A stretch of 34,501 nucleotides of DNA, taken from assembly GCA_016840545.1 (NCBI GenBank), contig JAEOSD010000008.1, forward strand, positions 1 through 34,501, in the 5' to 3' direction. This document shows, in pieces, positions 1 to 7,201 of the stretch. The notes below the pieces were generated by a model. The model ran no database searches. It was not told where the DNA came from and saw only the letters and a list, made by a program, of their open reading frames with translations. The translations under genes were made by a program, and so were the position numbers. Origin of the DNA: Promethearchaeota archaeon. Lineage in GTDB: Archaea; Asgardarchaeota; Lokiarchaeia; Sigyniarchaeales; SOKP01. Each line of letters begins with the position of its first letter. Position 1 is the stretch's first letter.

Positions 1-828
1 AAATCCTGCTTTAGGCACATCAACTTCCACATATTCAATCTGACCTTTTTCTCTTATATGATGACTTATTGATGAAGCAATAAATAAGGTTGTTAAATTT
101 GGACCCCCTAACATGCATGCATAGGCTTCATTCTTTATTTCTACAATATCAGTTATCGATCCACCCTCAAGAACTCTTACTACTCTATGCTGTCCTGGAG
201 CAGCAACCCATATTGCTTCTTCTTCATCAAGACAAATTCCGTCGGGGGGAATAGATTTTAAATCCGCCCATAATCTCCGGTTGATAAGAGTTCCATCGTT
301 TTTGATATCAAAAGCAGTTAATCGAGCTGAAAGGGTTTCTGCGATAATAATTGTTTTACCATCGGGTGTAATAACCATGCCGTTTGGAAATGAAAAATTT
401 TCAGCCACAACTTTAGCTTCTCTCTCAGGGGTGACCATAATAATCGCAGCAGGAATAAATGGTTGATCATTAATAAAATCAAATCCAAAATTTCCAATAT
501 ATACGCATCCCTGTTTACTAACAACCATATCGTTTAAATGATAAGTTGCAAATCTACCTAAATCAGCAAATTCTTTTAAAGCTCCTGATTCGAGTTCAAA
601 TAATTTTCGGTCTTCCATAGAAACCACTAATAGTCTTCCATTGGGTAGCCATCCTAAACCAGATGGCCTGTTTGGTACTTCAAGTATTGTTTCTATCTCT
701 CCTTTTACATTAACGGACATCACCTTACGATCTTCCATATCGGAAAACCATAATCTGTCATCATGCCATCTTGGGGCTTCTGGAAATTTTAAATCTTTTA
801 ACAAGACGTTTGTAGTTAATTTGTTCAT
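1..828 (-). CDS. SMP-30/gluconolactonase/LRE-like beta-propeller protein, 3' end off window
   Basis: The frame is open from an ATG at 828 to the window edge (276 codons seen), so the C-terminus is missing. The N-terminus (LKFPEAPRWHDDRLWFSDM) is the classic opening of SMP-30/gluconolactonase six-bladed propellers. Further family marks are HLNDMVV, FSFPNGMVITPDGKTI and SIPPDGICLDEE, which supply the Glu, Asn and Asp that usually bind the divalent metal. Family members hydrolyse sugar lactones or related esters in the cytoplasm; the substrate here cannot be told. A TATA-like stretch about 25-30 bases upstream suggests a leaderless message. The family assignment is firm, the exact reaction is not. 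Confidence 0.85.
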   Translation of the reverse strand, partial: MNKLTTNVLLKDLKFPEAPRWHDDRLWFSDMEDRKVMSVNVKGEIETILEVPNRPSGLGWLPNGRLLVVSMEDRKLFELESGALKEFADLGRFATYHLNDMVVSKQGCVYIGNFGFDFINDQPFIPAAIIMVTPEREAKVVAENFSFPNGMVITPDGKTIIIAETLSARLTAFDIKNDGTLINRRLWADLKSIPPDGICLDEEEAIWVAAPGQHRVVRVLEGGSITDIVEIKNEAYACMLGGPNLTTLFIASSISHHIREKGQIEYVEVDVPKAGF

Positions 829-849
829 AATTGTTACTTTTTTTAAGAA

Positions 850-984
850 TTATTTAAATATTAATCTAAAAAACAGATAATTGATATCATTATCCAACAA
901 GCTGAGGCGCTCTAAGTTTTTTAAATTTTCCAGACCTTCAATATTTTGAATGTTATTCCCATCTAGGTATAATTCTTGCAAAAA
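850..984 (-). pseudogene. Leucine-rich-repeat remnant behind the ABC exporter gene
   Basis: Directly after the stop of the ABC gene ending at 988 there is a second stop (TAG then TAA), and then an open 44-codon stretch in the same frame. It reads as about two LRR units, with LQELYLDGNNIQNIEGLENL followed by KNLERLSLLDNDI. There is no start codon of its own. It is best seen as the decayed tail end of an LRR gene. A read-through extension of the ABC protein is formally possible but would need two adjacent stops to be suppressed. Confidence 0.6.
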
Positions 985-987
985 TTA

Positions 988-2769
988 CTATTTTAAACTC
1001 TGATGCTCGAAATATTGTTTATAAAGCTGAGCATATTTTCCATTATGTGCAAGTAACGATTTATGGGTTCCTTCCTCAACAATATCTCCATGATCCATGA
1101 CAATTATTCTGTCAGCATTAAGGACAGTTGATAATCTATGAGCGATAATTATAGAAGTACGATTTAACATTAACTTTTCAAGAGCTTCTTGGATTATTGC
1201 CTCTGTATACGCGTCAACACTGGAAGTTGCCTCATCCAATATGAGAATTTTAGGATTGCTTAAAATTGCTCTTGCAAAACTAATAATTTGCTGTTGTCCC
1301 ATAGATAATCCCTTTCCTCTTTCTCCTACTCTGGTTTTTATACCGTCTGGTAAATATTTAATTATTTCCTCAGCATGAACGGCTCTAATTGCTCTCTCCA
1401 ATTCTTCCTTAGAAGCATTGCTTTTTCCATAACGTATGTTTTCTTCTAAAGTACCCGAAAATAGGAATATTTCTTGTTGAACCATAGCAATATTTCTTCT
1501 GTAGGAATCTAATGTCATATTCCTAATATCAATATCATCAATTTTAATTGTTCCACCTTGAAACTCATAAAATCTCGCTAATAAGGACACTAAAGATGTT
1601 TTACCAGCACCAGTATGGCCTACAATTGCCAGTTTTTCTCCTCTCCGTACTTTTAGATTAAAATCTTTAAAAACCCAGTGATCATTTCCATAACGAAAAT
1701 TTACATTTTCAAATTCAATTTTTCCTTCTAATTCACCCACTTGGATGGCATTAGGATGTTGTTTAACCAATGGTTTAGAATCTAAAATTTCTAAGATTCT
1801 TTCATATGCCGCCATACCAGTACTTAATTGTGGAAAAAATGTTGCTAGAACAATAATTGGTCTGAAAAAGCTCTGTAGATATAGAATAAATGTAAAAATT
1901 GTTCCCGCAGTTAAATAACCTTCTAAGAAGATTTGAGCTCCATAAAAAATTATTATCAATATTGTAATTGAGGCAATTAAGTTCAATATATGCCTCCATA
2001 AATGGGTAACAGCTGTCAATTTAAAAGTTGCTCGAAAATAATCTTTATTAATATCACTAAATTGATTCAAGATTGTGGATTCTTGACCATAACTTTTCGA
2101 AACATGAATTCCTTCAATTGATTCCACCATAGCATTGTTGACATTCTCGATTGCTTTTCGATAGGGTCTGCTAACTAATCTTGCCAATCTTCGTAAGGAA
2201 AACATCAAAAATAATACAATGGGTACTGTAATTAGCGCGATTAATGCCAAAAAGAGATTTAGAAGTGCTAAGATGGTAAAGGTTAATATACTTATGAGAA
2301 AATTACCTATTGTTTCTGAAATTAGTGATGTTATATCCCCAAAATCTAATGCATCATTTGATACTCGTGTATTTAAAGCTCCACTTTGATATTTATCAAA
2401 AAAACTTATATCCTGTTCTTGTAATTTTTCAAAAATATCCATACGTAAATATTCTAAAAAAAAAGGAACAAATTTACCATATTCTCTCCTTCGTAAAAAG
2501 AACATTATCCATTGAATAGTAGAGAGAAAAATATAGCTTAGGGTAAGAAATAACATCAAACCAAATTGATTTGATAAAATAGCTAATTGATCAACCACAA
2601 ATCCTACCACTAAAGGACCAATAGATTCTGCTATTGTTGTTAAGAAAATAAATAATGCAACTAACAAGATGTTCTTTCTAAAGGGAGCCAATCTTTTAAT
2701 ATATCTACTAAATAATTCACGATCTGAGTATCTCCGATTGTGTTTTTCTTTGATTATACTTCTATACAT
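988..2769 (-). CDS. ABC exporter half-transporter, consensus ATP-site subunit
   Basis: A 593-residue half-transporter of the MsbA/MdlB type: an N-terminal six-helix membrane domain (about residues 30-320) followed by an ATPase domain. Visible motifs are Walker A GHTGAGKT (near residue 386), Walker B with the catalytic glutamate (ILILDEATSSVD) and the H-loop AHRLST. The signature is altered to LSMGQQQ in place of LSGGQ. It starts five bases after the stop of the upstream ABC gene at 2775-4562, so the two form an operon and very likely a heterodimer. In this pairing its intact Walker B glutamate faces the intact LSGGE of its partner. The substrate (drug, lipid or peptide) cannot be read from sequence. 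Confidence 0.9.
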   Translation of the reverse strand: MYRSIIKEKHNRRYSDRELFSRYIKRLAPFRKNILLVALFIFLTTIAESIGPLVVGFVVDQLAILSNQFGLMLFLTLSYIFLSTIQWIMFFLRRREYGKFVPFFLEYLRMDIFEKLQEQDISFFDKYQSGALNTRVSNDALDFGDITSLISETIGNFLISILTFTILALLNLFLALIALITVPIVLFLMFSLRRLARLVSRPYRKAIENVNNAMVESIEGIHVSKSYGQESTILNQFSDINKDYFRATFKLTAVTHLWRHILNLIASITILIIIFYGAQIFLEGYLTAGTIFTFILYLQSFFRPIIVLATFFPQLSTGMAAYERILEILDSKPLVKQHPNAIQVGELEGKIEFENVNFRYGNDHWVFKDFNLKVRRGEKLAIVGHTGAGKTSLVSLLARFYEFQGGTIKIDDIDIRNMTLDSYRRNIAMVQQEIFLFSGTLEENIRYGKSNASKEELERAIRAVHAEEIIKYLPDGIKTRVGERGKGLSMGQQQIISFARAILSNPKILILDEATSSVDAYTEAIIQEALEKLMLNRTSIIIAHRLSTVLNADRIIVMDHGDIVEEGTHKSLLAHNGKYAQLYKQYFEHQSLK

Positions 2770-2774
2770 TTTTA

Positions 2775-4562
2775 TTATTTCTCATTTATTATTTCTTTAT
2801 CTGGTAATGGGATAGCTCGTCCGAAAGTCCTTCTATAATCTTCTGATCTTTTTAGTAATTCTTGGTGTCTTCCTTCTGCTATAATCCTTCCATCTTTAAG
2901 GACAAGGATTTTATCCGAATATCTTATTGAATTTAAACGGTGAGTTATAATTAAGGTGGTTCTTTTCTTTAAGACATTTTCAATGGCTCTGCCTATTTTT
3001 TCTTCGGTTTCACTATCTACTGCAGAAACAGAATCATCTAGAATGATAATGTCAGGATCAGTGAGCAATGCGCGAGCAATTGCAATACGTTGCCTCTCTC
3101 CACCAGAAAGTCTAGTTCCACGTTCACCTACTATTGTATCATAACCATTTGGAAAATTTTTTACAAAATCATTAACTTGTGCTAGTCTAGCAACTTGCTC
3201 GATTTCTTCGTCAGAGGCATCTGGCTTGCCAAAAGCAATATTTTCTTTAATTGATCTTGGAAATAGATAAATGTCTTGCTCTATATATCCAATTCGCTTC
3301 CTTAATGTTTCAAGAGAAAAGTTTTTTATGTCTATATCATCTATATAAATTGACCCAGTTTGTGGTTCATATAAGGATAAAATTATTTTGGCGAGAGTTG
3401 TCTTACCGCATCCCGTTGGACCTACTAAAGCGACTTTCTGTTTTGGGTTAATAATGAAGTTAAGATTTTCAAAAACAGAAGTTATTTTATTATTTTCATC
3501 TTTATACGAAAAAGATATATCTTTAAATTCTATTTTTCCCTTAATTTTTGTGATAAAATCCATAATATTAAGAGAAGTTTTCTCCTTTTCCCCCTTTAAA
3601 AATGCACTAAAGACCCGAGAGCAAGCCGCAAAACCACTAGTCATATCATTTGTAGCCCAAAAAATTAAGTTAGTAGGATCAATTAGAGTGATTAAGAGTA
3701 AATTAGTAGCAACCAGCTCACCTATTGTAAGTGTGTTAAAATAAACAAAAAAGCAGCTTATTAAGAATATAATACTAATCGCAAGATAAATAGCTAAGAG
3801 AGGATAATATTTCGATTGTACATCATTTTCTGCAATCCAATTGTCTCTAAATGCTCGAACAGCTGAAAGGAATCTTTTTTTTTCTAGTTTTTCTTTTGTA
3901 AAGATCTTAATTACTTTGGAACCACTTAAATTGTCTTGAAGAGTTATTGCTATATTTGAGTGCTTTTCCATGCGTGCTCTAACAATTGGAACAAGTTTTT
4001 TTCGATAATATAAGATAAAGTAGCAATAAAATACGAGGAATGGTAAAAAGAGTAAGGCTAATCTTAAATCAAGGATATTGAATAGAATTATTAATGCTAT
4101 AAATACCTGTATAAATGGATAAATATAAAATGCACCATGAGAGACCATGGTATTTACGATTCTTAAATCATAGGTTGCGAGTGCTTGTAAATCCCCGGTT
4201 CTTGCACTATCATGATATTTTAATGATTTCGATTGGATTACATCGAAAAATTCTGTTCGCATATTTTTTTCCGTTTTCAACCCCAGAAAATGTCCGGCCA
4301 TCATAGAGCCGTAATCTAAAATAATGTTTATTCCGTAAATTAATAATATAGTGAATATTAGTGGTAAAATCTCTGAAACGTCGCTAATAGTTAGAATGTT
4401 ATCAATAATATCTCCCAATAATAATGGGATTAAAGTCCTTGTAAATGTTACAAGAATTATTCCAATTATTACGCATAAGACTAAATATTTTTGGAGTAAA
4501 AGATGATGTAAAAGCCACCTCAGATAGTTTTTATACTCTTTATGTTCTTTATCCATATCCAT
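2775..4562 (-). CDS. ABC exporter half-transporter, degenerate ATP-site subunit
   Basis: The first gene of the exporter pair, about 595 residues. It has an N-terminal transmembrane domain, Walker A GPTGCGKT (near residue 386), intact signature LSGGERQ, and H-loop ITHRLNS. The residue after the Walker B aspartate is Asp instead of the catalytic Glu (IIILDDSVSAVD). That is the hallmark of the noncatalytic subunit in heterodimeric exporters such as TM287/288. An ATG at 4562 is preferred because a TATA-like box lies about 26 bases upstream; a TTG at 4568 and an ATG at 4556 are alternatives. The gene is co-transcribed with the following ABC gene. Confidence 0.9.
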   Translation of the reverse strand: MDMDKEHKEYKNYLRWLLHHLLLQKYLVLCVIIGIILVTFTRTLIPLLLGDIIDNILTISDVSEILPLIFTILLIYGINIILDYGSMMAGHFLGLKTEKNMRTEFFDVIQSKSLKYHDSARTGDLQALATYDLRIVNTMVSHGAFYIYPFIQVFIALIILFNILDLRLALLFLPFLVFYCYFILYYRKKLVPIVRARMEKHSNIAITLQDNLSGSKVIKIFTKEKLEKKRFLSAVRAFRDNWIAENDVQSKYYPLLAIYLAISIIFLISCFFVYFNTLTIGELVATNLLLITLIDPTNLIFWATNDMTSGFAACSRVFSAFLKGEKEKTSLNIMDFITKIKGKIEFKDISFSYKDENNKITSVFENLNFIINPKQKVALVGPTGCGKTTLAKIILSLYEPQTGSIYIDDIDIKNFSLETLRKRIGYIEQDIYLFPRSIKENIAFGKPDASDEEIEQVARLAQVNDFVKNFPNGYDTIVGERGTRLSGGERQRIAIARALLTDPDIIILDDSVSAVDSETEEKIGRAIENVLKKRTTLIITHRLNSIRYSDKILVLKDGRIIAEGRHQELLKRSEDYRRTFGRAIPLPDKEIINEK

Positions 4563-4584
4563 TAACAATACGGTTAATGAATTA

Positions 4585-4595
4585 AATCATAAAAG
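4585..4595 (-). promoter_or_regulatory. TATA-like box of the ABC exporter operon
   Basis: On the minus strand this reads cttttatgatt, centred about 27 bases before the ATG at 4562. No Shine-Dalgarno sequence is present, so a leaderless transcript is inferred. Confidence 0.4.
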
Positions 4596-4625
4596 ATTAG
4601 TGGAAATAGTCATAGCTCATTTATT

Positions 4626-4703
4626 TTAATGATGAATTTTTCCAGACCAAAGTAAACCATAAAGACTCACAAAAACGATCATCATCGCGATAATTTTATT
4701 CAT
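4626..4703 (-). CDS. Possible 25-residue single-pass membrane peptide
   Basis: ATG at 4703 to TAA at 4626 encodes a 25-residue peptide: MNKIIAMMIVFVSLYGLLWS followed by GKIHH. It is one hydrophobic helix with a basic start and a polar end, as in small membrane proteins. It lies in the otherwise empty 260-base interval between the divergent ABC operon and the DUF996-like gene. No homologue is recognised and a chance ORF cannot be excluded. Confidence 0.25.
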   Translation of the reverse strand: MNKIIAMMIVFVSLYGLLWSGKIHH

Positions 4704-4823
4704 TTAGCTTATCAAATCATTCCTTAATTTAATATAATCCTTATATCAATAAATGGACTCCCATTTCTTAATCAGTTATCTTTGAGTTGAATATATTAAA
4801 TATCTAAAAATCAAAATTCGAAA

Positions 4824-5573
4824 ATGAAAATGTCAAATATAGCTGTTAGAAAAGAATTCCATGATTTTGGAAAATATATTCAAGTTGTTGCAATTTTAAC
4901 GATTGTAAGCATTACCACAGGAATAGCTGGCTTTGTAGCAATGATTTTTATTTTTATTGCAATGGGAAGTCTTAAAAGGGCAAATTATACATTAAATAAC
5001 TCATCGTTACATGTATTTCGTTCAAAATACATCAGAGGTTTTATATTAAGAATATGTGGTATGGTCGTCTTGATTATCGGAGGAGTTAACCTTGCTCTAT
5101 TTTTCTTTATCCCAACCTCGATCCCTATCTATATCTCGCTCTCTGTTTCTATAATTCTTATGATATCCGGTATAGTGTTTATTTATGTAGGCGTAGCAGC
5201 TGAAATGAAAGCGTGGAAAAATCTGAAAATATTTTTTGAGAATAACCTTAAGATATTTCCAGCTAATATTTCTGAAGAGGCAATTAATGGGTGTAATAAA
5301 CTAAAAACAGGTACACTCTTAATTTCATTATGGTTTTTAATCGTTCCGGCAATCATCGGATTTATCTATCAAGTGAAAGGGTATTTTAAGCTCGCAACAT
5401 TAAACAAATTGTCGACTAATGACGCTCCAGAATCTCCAAAACTGCAAACTGCCTTGCCTAAACATCAACCAGTAAACAACCTTGAACAAAAAATCAATTT
5501 TTGCCCAAATTGTGGAGCCAAATTATCTGTGTTAGGAAAGTTTTGTGCTTTATGTGGTTCAGAAATTAACTAA
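4824..5573 (+). CDS. DUF996/DUF973-like membrane protein with C-terminal zinc ribbon
   Basis: A 249-residue protein with about four transmembrane segments (roughly residues 18-48, 70-95, 98-125 and 160-185), a polar linker, and a C-terminal zinc ribbon with two knuckles, CPNCG and CALCG. The layout resembles the archaeal DUF996/DUF973 family of small polytopic proteins, with the repeated pattern of a hydrophobic segment ending in a short basic stretch. Function is unknown. The zinc ribbon would lie in the cytoplasm and could bind a partner. The gene is preceded by an AT-rich promoter region and followed by a ten-T run. Which DUF it belongs to is uncertain. Confidence 0.7.
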   Translation: MKMSNIAVRKEFHDFGKYIQVVAILTIVSITTGIAGFVAMIFIFIAMGSLKRANYTLNNSSLHVFRSKYIRGFILRICGMVVLIIGGVNLALFFFIPTSIPIYISLSVSIILMISGIVFIYVGVAAEMKAWKNLKIFFENNLKIFPANISEEAINGCNKLKTGTLLISLWFLIVPAIIGFIYQVKGYFKLATLNKLSTNDAPESPKLQTALPKHQPVNNLEQKINFCPNCGAKLSVLGKFCALCGSEIN

Positions 5574-5575
5574 AA

Positions 5576-5585
5576 TTTTTTTTTT
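5576..5585 (+). terminator. Oligo-T transcription terminator
   Basis: A run of ten T residues begins three bases after the stop codon at 5573. Archaeal RNA polymerase terminates at such T tracts without a hairpin. Confidence 0.5.
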
Positions 5586-5616
5586 CTTTCAATAAGTTAA
5601 CATAGCTGTTTTTTTT

Positions 5617-5653
5617 GATGAATATGATGAATATGAGATGATGAATATGAGAT
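5617..5653. repeat. Short direct repeats of gatgaatat
   Basis: The 9-mer gatgaatat occurs at 5617, 5626 and 5640, and the 14-mer gatgaatatgagat occurs twice in tandem (5626-5639 and 5640-5653). The tract is noncoding and probably arose by slippage. The rest of the stretch from 5586 to 5735 is plain AT-rich sequence with nothing else recognised. Confidence 0.6.
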
Positions 5654-5735
5654 TGTATTAGATTTTAAAGTTTTTATTAAAAAACATTATTTTACCAATA
5701 TAAATTACATTTCGATTAATTCTATTTTCTGTTCA

Positions 5736-5900
5736 TTAAATGGCTTTCCATTCTGTTTTATCTATCTCTTCTTCATTTACAATTTGAACAGGATGACCAG
5801 AATGCATTGAATCAAACGTGGCCAATTGTTTTTTATTGAGATAATTATTTTCAAGAACAGGCATATATTCATGACACTTAAAACATACTTTTATTTTTAT
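5736..5900 (-). CDS. 54-residue zinc-knuckle protein with ATA at the start position
   Basis: The open frame reads from position 5900 as IKIKVCFKCHEYMPVLENNY and continues to VNEEEIDKTEWKAI before TAA at 5736. A CxxC-H knuckle sits at the N-terminus, and a later GHPVQIV resembles other small zinc-ribbon proteins of archaea. There is no ATG, GTG or TTG before the knuckle; the nearest stop is immediately upstream. A good Shine-Dalgarno sequence (ggaagtga) ends five bases before the ATA codon at 5900, and a TATA-like tataacata lies further upstream. So either ATA is used as the start or an ATG has just been lost. The protein would probably bind zinc; its role is unknown. Confidence 0.5.
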   Translation of the reverse strand: MKIKVCFKCHEYMPVLENNYLNKKQLATFDSMHSGHPVQIVNEEEIDKTEWKAI

Positions 5901-6064
5901 TTAAGTCACTTCCTTTCTTTTACATTTGTACTTATGTTATATAGTTAGAAGTAAAATGGGTTTACATATTTTATTATTTTTTATAAAGCTGATGCGATTT
6001 ATAATATGTTCAGAAAATTAACTCTCTCTTATGAATAAATGTATCCATATTATCAATATAGTTC

Positions 6065-6292
6065 ATGCAGATAAGATTTTGTGTTGATTGCAAGAAGCCA
6101 TTGAAATTCGAGGAATTTTGCCGTGATAATCCTTCTATTTCTAAGGAAAAAGTCATTGAATTTTGGGATAATAGGATTTTTTCGATACATTGTCCAGAGT
6201 GTTTTTTTAATCACCCAGAAAGACCATTTAAAATAAAAAGAGGGTATCACAGATTTTTCTTGAAGAGAATGAGAACTCAAGAGAACTTATAG
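6065..6292 (+). CDS. Small zinc-ribbon protein
   Basis: A 75-residue protein with an N-terminal knuckle CVDC (MQIRFCVDCKKPLKFEEFC) and a second knuckle CPEC, then a basic tail. Four cysteines at this spacing suggest a single zinc site. The overlapping frame on the other strand (6053-6280) lacks any such motif, so this strand is preferred. The end overlaps by 16 bases with the convergent small zinc-ribbon gene at 6277-6456. Function unknown; nucleic-acid or protein binding is the usual role of such modules. Confidence 0.55.
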   Translation: MQIRFCVDCKKPLKFEEFCRDNPSISKEKVIEFWDNRIFSIHCPECFFNHPERPFKIKRGYHRFFLKRMRTQENL

Positions 6293-6456
6293 TAGCTAAA
6301 ATATTGCTTAATCGCACGATTGTAGCGTATGCCCTTTTCATATTGGTAATAACATTTTGGACAGGTAAAAATAGTAGCTTTCACCCCGTGTAATTCCTTT
6401 TGTGCTTTGCGAATCATTAAGGTTCCACACCTACTACAATAAGTGGGTTTTTCCAT
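6277..6456 (-). CDS. 59-residue zinc-ribbon protein
   Basis: ATG at 6456 begins MEKPTYCSRCGTLMIRKAQK, followed by a second knuckle CPKC at residues 32-35 and a basic, tyrosine-rich tail (YNRAIKQYFSYYKFS). The pair CSRCG/CPKC is a textbook zinc-ribbon layout, which makes the frame convincing despite its length. A T-rich TATA-like stretch about 25 bases upstream fits a leaderless start. It converges on and slightly overlaps the zinc-ribbon gene at 6065-6292. Function unknown. Confidence 0.6.
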   Translation of the reverse strand: MEKPTYCSRCGTLMIRKAQKELHGVKATIFTCPKCYYQYEKGIRYNRAIKQYFSYYKFS

Positions 6457-6553
6457 GACTGTATTTCTAGATCTGAGAATAAAAACTAATTGCTAAATTA
6501 TTTCTCATTCAGAAAAGAGGTGAAAAGTAAAATAAAAAAAAGTTTATTTATTT

Positions 6554-6682
6554 TTATTCAGGTTTATAGCTTATTCCTAGATTGGGTACGCAATCAGGAA
6601 GAGGATTATAAAATTCGATATCATCATCAAAATCATATGGATATTCGGTAATGATAACGATCTGTTCTTTAGACTGGGCCAT
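6554..6682 (-). CDS. 42-residue acidic hypothetical protein
   Basis: ATG at 6682 encodes MAQSKEQIVIITEYPYDFDD and ends with VPNLGISYKPE. The main support is the translation signal: a full Shine-Dalgarno sequence ggagatga lies six bases before the ATG, and a TATA-like cttttaaatag about 45 bases before the start leaves room for a short leader. The product is acidic and rich in Tyr, Pro and Asp, with no known domain. Function unknown. Confidence 0.5.
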   Translation of the reverse strand: MAQSKEQIVIITEYPYDFDDDIEFYNPLPDCVPNLGISYKPE

Positions 6683-6807
6683 ATATTATCATCTCCAATT
6701 TTTATTAAAAAATAATAGCCAAACTATTTAAAAGAAAAATAAACAAAAAAGGAGAAAAAATTCCTATTTACTCATGAATAACATTCCTTTCATTTGAGTA
6801 CATTTTA

Positions 6808-7032
6808 TTACAGGTTTTCATTTAACTCGTAATAATACCCTTCATTTTTTAGAATCTTCAAGATTCCGTTTCTTACGAAGGTTGTGATTAATCCTTTTAC
6901 TTCATGAGAGGGAATTCCGTAGTTTTCAGCAACGATTTCAATCATAAACTTAGGAAATTTTTTATAAGTGTGTTGTAAAAAGTGGAGAGCTTCCAAAAAC
7001 TCATGGAAATGATTAATTTCTGTAATCTCCAT
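6808..7032 (-). CDS. Small helical protein, winged-helix-like
   Basis: A 74-residue protein. The middle reads as a helix-turn-helix-like unit (IEIVAENYGIPSHEVKGLI) followed by a second helix and a hairpin-like end (NGILKILKNEGYYYELNENL), which together resemble a minimal winged helix. The start ATG at 7032 has a clear Shine-Dalgarno sequence (agaggaga) and a TATA box further upstream. It is transcribed away from the gene at 7202. It could bind DNA or a partner protein; this is inference from pattern only. Confidence 0.55.
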   Translation of the reverse strand: MEITEINHFHEFLEALHFLQHTYKKFPKFMIEIVAENYGIPSHEVKGLITTFVRNGILKILKNEGYYYELNENL

Positions 7033-7064
7033 TAAAATCTCCTCTCTAAATAAATTATTAAACC

Positions 7065-7073
7065 TATATAAAG
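7065..7073 (-). promoter_or_regulatory. TATA box of the 74-residue gene
   Basis: On the minus strand this reads ctttatata. It lies about 25 bases ahead of the Shine-Dalgarno sequence at 7038-7045. Confidence 0.45.
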
Positions 7074-7090
7074 AAAAAATATTTTAATTT

Positions 7091-7143
7091 GATACTCTTA
7101 ATACTCTTAATTCTATTAATAGTATGATATATCGTATATATAA
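7091..7143 (+). promoter_or_regulatory. Promoter with tandem and palindromic elements
   Basis: The 9-mer atactctta is repeated in tandem (7092-7100 and 7101-7109). It is followed by the perfect palindrome ctattaatag (7113-7122), the palindrome gatatatc (7126-7133) and a TATA-like tatatataa at about 7135-7143. This would place transcription start near 7167, shortly before the gene at 7202. The palindromes are candidate operators, but AT-rich sequence makes short palindromes common. Confidence 0.35.
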
Positions 7144-7201
7144 ATGTTCGTAAAAGAGATTACTTAATCAGGGATAATATGTCACAAAAGACTAATGATT
7201 A

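Noticed and set aside
3388-3744. 118-codon open frame on the plus strand inside the ABC gene
   Set aside because: Antisense shadow of the ATPase and membrane domains; no start signals.
5617-5653. Possible CRISPR-like repeat
   Set aside because: The repeats are 9-14 bases and adjacent, with no regular spacers and no cas genes.
6053-6280. 75-codon minus-strand frame opposite the small zinc-ribbon gene
   Set aside because: The plus-strand frame has two CxxC knuckles, whereas this one has no recognisable motif.
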